A stretch of DNA of 64,000 nt. Origin: Thalassia testudinum (lineage: Eukaryota; Streptophyta; Magnoliopsida; Alismatales; Hydrocharitaceae). Of the stretch, positions 57,701 to 64,000 are shown piece after piece (within the stretch, counting starts at the first letter, position 1; the number at the start of each line of letters is the position of its first letter). A program made the translations under genes and the position numbers. The stretch covers positions 70,992,501 through 71,056,500 of the forward strand of contig JAZHRO010000003.1 in the NCBI GenBank assembly GCA_037157565.1, read 5' to 3'. The notes below the pieces were generated by a model, which saw nothing but the letters and a program-made list of their open reading frames with translations, did not search any database and was not told the origin of the DNA.

Positions 57701-58862
57701 ATAGCAGGAATGTGATTGATTGCCTCGAGGAGGGGGACTTGAATATGTACTTCCTTGAACATTGATTTCAGGTCCTCAAAATTTCACGTGTCCTTTTTCC
57801 GCACTGCATTTCATGTCAGAGCCTCACGAAAAGGGATGGGAATCTCTAAGTTGAGTGGCCTCTTACCCTTATCTACTGCAGGTCTCCTGAGATTAGGAAG
57901 GAGTCAAACATGCCTGCAGTGAAGGGTAGGAAAAATCAGGACCTGCCTACCTAAGTGGTGGGTCGAATGTCTTCCTTCCACTCCTCAATGAGATAGCATG
58001 TGCATCAGCTTGCTGTCCATGAGGTGGTGGGGGAGTGGAAGGGGCAGAATATGCAGGGTTCTACAAAGGCGGCTGGCCTTGCGCATACCCAGGTGGTGCA
58101 GGAGGTGCCTGTAATATGGTGTGTGCCTGTCCCTACGGTGCCTGAAACCTAGGCGGAGTGCCTTGGTTCTGCACATATCGAGGATTTGGGATGAGTTGGG
58201 AGGGCAAGGCTCCCTGCATCTTATGCTCCTACAACAACTGGTTTTGCGTGTTCTCTATGGTCTGTATCTGATCAGCCATCTCCTTCATAATCTGTAAGCT
58301 ATCCTGTATGGATTTTCTCATTGATTCTTGCAGCTCGTCTTTCAGTGCCTCCAAAGGGTCAGCCCGCTTTGGAGTGTGACTGGCAGCTTGGTGCAGCGAC
58401 TGGTATAAGGAGCAGGGTGCTGCTGTTGAGATGGGAATGGCTGCTGCCTAGGGTATGTGCTTTGCACATTCCAGTATTGCATGGTTTGGTAGTGTGGATC
58501 TTGATGTGGTCTCTATGAATTACCAGACAAAGAGATGTTCGTATGCTGGCGCCAACTAGGGTTATACGTCTCTGAATATGGGTTATTACGCCATACCCTT
58601 GGATAGCACTGACGTCCTCGTAGGCCGAAGATGTCTGAGACATATATCCGTTAAGGGGATATGCATTATAATCTATGGGTGGTGCATAACCCTGGTCGTA
58701 AGGTGCAAGATCTGGATTGTTTACGGGATCCTGATATGCGGGATCTCGTAAATACGAAGAAGATGCATCCTGAGTGAGTAGATTAAATCGAGCAGGAGGG
58801 GCTCAAGGTGCATAGGAGGGTCTTGAAGCAGCAGAGCTCAAATCAGATTGACCCTAACTAAT
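57701..58862 (-). pseudogene. E5 gag C-terminal part, degenerate
   Basis: Pro, Gln, Tyr and His-rich fragments in several frames, similar in composition to the gag tail of E3. No zinc knuckle was recognised. Confidence 0.55.
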
Positions 58863-59780
58863 CTAGTCAATCTTCTTCTCAATTAGGTTTATTCCATCCA
58901 GCTGCTTAATGATGATATCCAAGTCTGCTCGAATAGACTCAGTGTGAGCCTCGTCGACACCAACCCACAGCAGACCAAGCCGCTGGAACTGGTTCATGGA
59001 TGCGGCATTCATCGAGTTCTCCGCTAATGATTCAAACAACTCAAATGTGTTGTTCTCGTCATTTGCGAGGAAATTCATGCCACTAGATGCATGAGCCAGA
59101 TACCGATGTGTGTCATCCAGCCCAAGATAAAAGATCTGAGACAGGTGCCATCTGGGTATACCATGGTGCAAGACTTTCCAGAGAAGGTCGTGAAGTTTGT
59201 CTCATGCTTCATGTAACTTCTCCCCAGCACCCTGGGAGAAAGTTGTGATTCCATGCCACATTGCGTTTGTTCGACTAATTAAGAAGAACTTTTGCATAAA
59301 TTCACATCGTAATTCTGGCCCGATTCCAATTGGCTTCCCAATGGTCTTGAACCATTATGAAGCTTTGTCCCTCAGAGAGAATGGGAAGAGCTTCATTAGA
59401 ACAATCCTGAGATCTATGTTCCTTGGTCGAATCGTTTCAGCGAGTCGACTCAGGTCCTCAAGGTGCTGGAATGGATTTTCGCTTGAGTTCCCATAGAAGT
59501 GAGTGCTGATAAACCCAATCACATTAGGCTTGAGCTCAAACGCGTCTCCTCCTGCGGGAATTCTGGCTAGTGGTGAGACGATTTGTGTGGCTGGGTCGTA
59601 GAAATCCCGCAGTTGTTCTCCTCGCAACGGGTGCTGCATCCTGTCAAGCGTTGTGAGAATGCAATCAATGGTTTGCCGATGATGCTCCTCGGATTCGACT
59701 ACTCGAGCTTCCAGATGAGCCATCCGATCCAGATTCTCAATATCCTGACCCGATCTAGGTCCAGGTCCACAATTAGCCAT
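58863..59780 (-). pseudogene. E5 gag capsid region
   Basis: 59355-59780 gives MANCGPGPRSGQD ... NPFQHLEDLSRLAETIRPRN and LFPFSLRDKAS. After a frame break, 58863-59171 gives MHHGIPRWHLSQIFYLGLDD, AENSMNAASMNQFQRLG and the coiled stretch. The order matches E1 gag closely (E1: MHHGLPKWDIAQIFYYGLNE), so E5 is nearer to E1 than to E3 in gag. Confidence 0.86.
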
Positions 59781-60400
59781 GGTAGTTCTGGGAGTAGAAG
59801 AAGTGGGGAGAGAAGATGGTCTCGGCGAGGTAACTTGCTGATGAGTGGCTACTCATCATGGCTAAAAAGCTGAAGTTAAGCTAGGCACTAAGTAAAACAA
59901 CATCAAATTAATAGATAAAAAAGTTTAAGTGTGGGAATCTAAGAAAAAGACCAAAAACCTTTACTCTGTGTTAAAACTTCATAATTAGGTCACAAAATGA
60001 GATATTCTGAAAGCAAAGTACAAATGATGATCCATGCATCAATTGAACACATAAATAAGTTTGAAAGGCCAAATCAGAAGTATAATTAATGTCTTCAAAG
60101 TTCAATTAAGCACATATAAAAATTTGAAGGCATTCGGACATCATTTAAGTTATGAAATAGGTTGTTTACACTTATGTCCTTCATGCATTACACTCTCGCC
60201 CTTAAAAACTCCTCTTTGGACCTACTTGTAAGCCGCAGGGACCCTTTTTAAATGCTGCAGGGTCCTTCCTATTGTAGTTCTTTTGACTTATGGGCCAGCA
60301 CGTAATTCTTCTACCCCTTCGTACGAGGGTCCGTCTACAATTTTCCGTTATTGGAGAGAATGGCCTGCTGCTCTTCGCATGCACTATAGCGCGCGAAGAA
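59781..60400 (-). other. Probable E5 leader
   Basis: A Ser and Thr-rich coding tail may extend upstream of 59780; beyond about 59870 no coding is visible. No PBS was found. Confidence 0.4.
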
Positions 60401-62440
60401 CATGGCCAATCTCAGCCGTCCGTCGTTCTTCAAGATCCTGATCTGTGGTAAGATTTGAATGGAAGCTTCGCGCGATTCGGCGCGTGCAATCACCCCTCTC
60501 CCCAGATCTCATTTGATGGTCAGATTTTGAGTATAACTCGTCGTGCGCTCCACTCCTCTCATCCTCGCTGCCGGTTGCATCTTGATTATCCTCACCTAGC
60601 GGTGATCTCAGCCACTGTGTATGCTACTTAATCACGTTAGTGGTGTCGCGCGCACGGGATCGCTCCCTCCTACACCTCTTAGTGATCATTCATCCACTCC
60701 TGTTCCTCCTCCCCATCCAGCCTCTGATTTCACAGCCACCGGCTGTGAAATCATCACCTTCTCTCGACCTCCTCATTGCTAAGGACTTTGTAGCACCTGA
60801 GGATGACCCTGGAGCCTCACTAGTAGACTCTTCCCTCCATTGGAGTCATCTTCCTCCCTTCTTCCTCCTTAGCCACCGACTAAGGACCCATAGGTCCCAT
60901 TCTTCCTGTTAGATTGGGTTTATAATTCTGCAGATTAGTTTTAGTTGTAGTTAAGTAGTTTAGAGTAGAATTCATGTAATTGTTAATGTTCAATTTTGCT
61001 GTAGGATAAAGTAGCTGTAGTAGTAGAATTAGGCTTAAATTCCCCCCCTCACCTCCTCTGATCATTCTAGATCGGAGGGGAAGATGTCATATAACCATGT
61101 TTTCGAATTATCTCCCTCTCCATACTTTCATATCCAGTTCTGATTTTCCACGACCTGTTTTCTCGCTATTCACCCATACACTCTGATCCAATTTCAGATC
61201 TGATTGGTTTTCAACCTCAGATCTGAAGTTGGAGTCAACAATCACTTAAGGGGCTTCCCATTCACCTCACTCTTGGTCACAAAAGCCCCTGATTTGTGCT
61301 GAAACTTTTAGTTTGTCAGATTTCTCCTCAATTTGGATTTTAAGGATTTTTCTTTCAATTTGGTTTTATTGTCTGATCTGACAAATTGAATGAAGTTTGA
61401 TTTGAATTCATTGTTGGCAAGGAATTAGTGAGGTTTTCTGGTGACAGAAATCATCTCAGAAGAGCCATACATAGATAGGATTTGATAAGTTTTTGACTGC
61501 ATTGCATGCAAGTCAGATCTAAGGATAATCACTATAGTAATTTGAAGTCTAATCCTACATTCATGAGTGTGTTTAGAATGGATGTTTGGTGATTTCCTAA
61601 CCTAAGGAGTTCTCAATACTCCTTAAGGTTTCAGAAACTGGGATTTGAACTAAGGACTTTAATTGACTGAATTAATTCTTACTTCATGCTATCTATAGCA
61701 TTAGGAAGAGTTAAATCATTGATATTTGTGGATTTAATCTGAAGTGAACTTTTTGATAAGGGTTTTTGGCATTCCAATTGGGGTATTTAGTGATTTTAGT
61801 GAGAAATTAAACCCTTGTCAGATTGGGGATTGAGAGAAATTTTCTTTTTCAGTTTGGATTTTTGATTCTAATCCCAGTGGACATAGCAAAGTGCTGCATC
61901 TTGCAGCTACATTTTTCTTCTCTCCAACTCACATTTCATCCCAAATGGACAAACTGCAGCAGCAGCTAGACCATTTGGACATTTGATCTGAGCTGCTACA
62001 GGGTCTGAAATGTCATGTTGCTGCTACTGTCTAATTGTTCTAAGTTATAGCAGATAGGTTCTAATGTAAAACCCTACAGATTTTATTTTGAACATAGCTG
62101 ACATTTGATTGTATTTGATTCCCTGTGTATACAAACTCTCTTGTTTAAATAACTGAACTCTAATTTCTGTGCATACATGTCTGTTCTTTCTCAATTGTGT
62201 TAGCTAGTTTAGTCGAAAATAACCATCCAAACAAGATTTAAAATAGGAAACTTAATTGAGGACAGTATTAAGGTGGGTAAACACATCCTAAATTTCATGC
62301 TATATAGAAAGAAGGGAATCATAAATATGATAAAAAGGGTTAAAACTTTAAACGACAGTTAAACAAGCCTCTTTCTCTCCTCAGTCAACTCTTCCCTTCT
62401 TCTCTCCTAATTCTGTCAGATCTGTAACAATAGTAAAAAA
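60401..62440. other. Unassigned non-coding DNA
   Basis: No protein motif, no LTR boundary and no RNA gene recognised. Short open frames (for example 60640-60912, plus strand) show only Pro, Leu and Ser-rich composition. Confidence 0.5.
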
Positions 62441-63330
62441 TTAAAATGAAACACCCAAAAGGACCAACAATAAATAAATAAATATATATATACATTTATA
62501 TATTACTTTGTATATTAGGTATATTCATATAGACATAAGATATATACTTGGCTACATATGCAAATATGTAGTATGAATATATATATATACTGTATAACTT
62601 ACTATGTAAATATAATGAATACTGTAAATTAGGTTTTTGATTTAGTTTGGACAGTAAATACAATAATTATATCACTATCTAAAAATTGAACTAATTTATA
62701 TGTATTATTAAACTAACTAGATCAGTAGATAGTATAATTAAGAAAGTTAAACTATAAAACTGTATATATATCTATGTATATGTAGATTATAAGTAAATAA
62801 AATCTTTTACCTTAATTTAATCCTTTATAAATAATAAATAATGAATTTATTAAGTTTATAACTAAGTTGTTAAATTAAATTAGCTAAATTAGTAGTTTAG
62901 AACAATAATTAAGTTAATTGAATCTGTATACTAAGACTAATATACTTTAAGTAATTTAAGCTAAGTTAAGTATATTTATACCAGATTATATTAAGCTGAA
63001 CTTAATTTATAAGCAAAACAATTAAAACTGCTATTTAAATGTAAATAACACATACATTAATTCAGAAAAATATAATAAAAATGTCTATAAAATACTTATA
63101 TATGTATTCTAACTCTGTATGTGGTCAATTAGACCATTTAGTAACTAATTTATAAGCAATTAACCAATAAAACACCAAAATCAGTGTGCAAAAATAGTCG
63201 ACTTTAATGAATTTATTTATATAGTAAGTTTAATTAAAATTTCAAATTAATTGAATAATTATATAGTATTATGTAAATACTTTATTTACCATAACTTAAT
63301 TTTATTTTTAAATAAATTATGGCTCTCGAA
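62441..63330. repeat. Very AT-rich stretch
   Basis: Roughly 900 bp of mostly A and T with TATATA runs at 62480-62600 and 62763-62785. No ORF. Confidence 0.85.
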
Positions 63331-63359
63331 TTGAGGGCCTAATTCTCCTTCAGCCCACA

Positions 63360-63431
63360 GCTGCACGCGTTTTTCAGCGCAAATGTGGCGCTCGAATAGC
63401 GCCACATCATGCGCTGCAAAACATGTGCAGC
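63360..63431. repeat. Strong GC-rich hairpin of 72 nt
   Basis: Arms of 33 and 34 nt pair around the loop CGAAT, with only a few mismatches. The inner 10 bp (ATGTGGCGCT against AGCGCCACAT) are perfect. It is an island of GC in AT-rich DNA. Confidence 0.85.
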
Positions 63432-64000
63432 GGTTTTTATTGAATTCGTGTTTATGCCATTTAGTTGTCACGGGCGCCGGGTGCCTGAAACAACACATAC
63501 TGAGCATACTTTAAGCATACTGAGCATGATCTATGTGGGGCCGAGGGCCCGGAGAGAGAGGTCTGTGTGTGCATGGGTCGAGAAGGCCCTGAGCTGAGTT
63601 ATTAAACATGTAATTAAGTGACCTAATGAGAATTAGGGTGTGCTTAGTAGAGGTTTAGTCCCACCCTCTGGGTGCTATGTATCCCTTGAAATGCGTGCCT
63701 GCAAATTAAACATATTTTAGTTAATTAAAGAGTGCTAATGACGATAGTTAAATGCCTCTCAGCCACGGCGTGTTAAATTCACTAAGGCAGAATGAAAACA
63801 CAGAAGAAGAACATCTGATGAAGATTAGTGTGAAGGAGAAGAGAGAGAGAAGATGTACATACGTAAGTAAATACACATACGAGGGAAATATAAATATATA
63901 TATATATATATACGTAGTATAGCCAATTACTTTTATGTAAGTTAACTCATACATTTACTAACAGAACAAAACGTCACCATAATCGTCGCTACAGACCCCA
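63432..64000. other. Unassigned right end of window
   Basis: Contains a short direct repeat (CATACTGAGCAT at about 63497 and 63515), an LTR-like phrase TTTAGTCCCACCCTC at 63655 and a TA microsatellite at 63888-63912. It may be the middle of another LTR, not proven. Confidence 0.4.

Larger units (their letters stand above)
52362..60000 (-). mobile_element. E5: Athila-like element lacking RT, RNase H and integrase
   Basis: The minus strand has gag (from 59780) and protease (to 56670), then goes straight into the post-pol region with the internal and terminal polypurine motifs and the 3' LTR. No RT, RNase H or integrase motif is seen between 54579 and 56700. No PBS or 5' LTR could be identified; the right boundary given is approximate. 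Confidence 0.75.

Noticed and set aside
60490..60525. CTCCCCAGATCTCATTTGATGG as an E5 primer-binding site
   Set aside because: It lacks the conserved GCAA and CCA parts of the tRNA-Asp complement.
1..64000. Host protein-coding gene, tRNA, rRNA or CRISPR array
   Set aside because: No exon-like series of domains, no tRNA A and B boxes noticed, and no regular short spacer repeats; a few stretches remain unassigned.

Overview
The window is plant nuclear DNA made almost entirely of nested, decayed LTR retrotransposons. I found no convincing host gene, tRNA, rRNA or CRISPR array. The polymerase proteins are typical of Ty3/gypsy elements of the Athila-like (non-chromovirus) group, with RT motif FMDDFSVFG and primer-binding sites (PBS) complementary to the 3' end of tRNA-Asp. 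One Ty1/copia element has a SIRE/Maximus-like RT with motif YVDDIIFG. This points to repeat-rich, probably heterochromatic DNA of a flowering plant; the species cannot be named from the sequence.

Layout, left to right. E1 (1-8379, minus strand, 3' end outside the window) carries broken gag, protease (PR), reverse transcriptase (RT), RNase H (RH) and integrase (IN). It is followed by a PBS and an LTR-like block (8380-10704) with a TA microsatellite. E2 (10705-33365, minus) is an older Athila-like element. It is split by E3 (14759-28315, minus), a nearly complete 13.6-kb element with two about 2.65-kb LTRs and a perfect 5-bp target-site duplication (ATATC). If E3 and one duplication are removed, the E2 reading frame rejoins in frame. 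The E2 5' LTR (31848-33365) abuts the interior of the gag of E4 (33366-42960, plus), a relative of E3 riddled with stops. The E4 3' LTR (40208-42960) abuts the RT of a copia element C1 (42961 onward). Two solo-LTR-like blocks, S1 (44872-46581) and S2 (47239-51317), interrupt the sequence after the C1 polymerase. A broken ORF resembling the 'putative plant transposon protein' family (51818-52361) is cut by E5 (52362 to about 60 kb, minus), which keeps gag and PR but has no RT, RH or IN. From about 60.4 kb to the end lies unassigned, partly very AT-rich DNA with one strong hairpin at 63360-63431.

Relative order of events: C1 was hit by E4, E4 by E2, and E2 by E3, which is the youngest. The missing left halves of E4 and C1, and the mismatched LTRs of E2, show that rearrangement also occurred.

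The most interesting signals are non-coding and shared between elements. (1) The LTR-adjacent polypurine tract (PPT) sits between two hairpins, and a 17-nt palindrome at the very start of the LTR keeps its pairing while its bases change. (2) A second copy of the hairpin-plus-PPT module lies 0.9-1.7 kb upstream, just after pol, in all five Ty3 elements. (3) A conserved non-coding cassette with a tripled 40-bp unit lies between the two PPTs in E2, E3 and E4. (4) A perfect 28-nt palindrome sits about 90 bp upstream of the LTR TATA box in E3 and E4. In normal elements gag forms the particle; PR, RT, RH and IN mature it, copy the RNA and insert the DNA. No copy here looks able to do this by itself.
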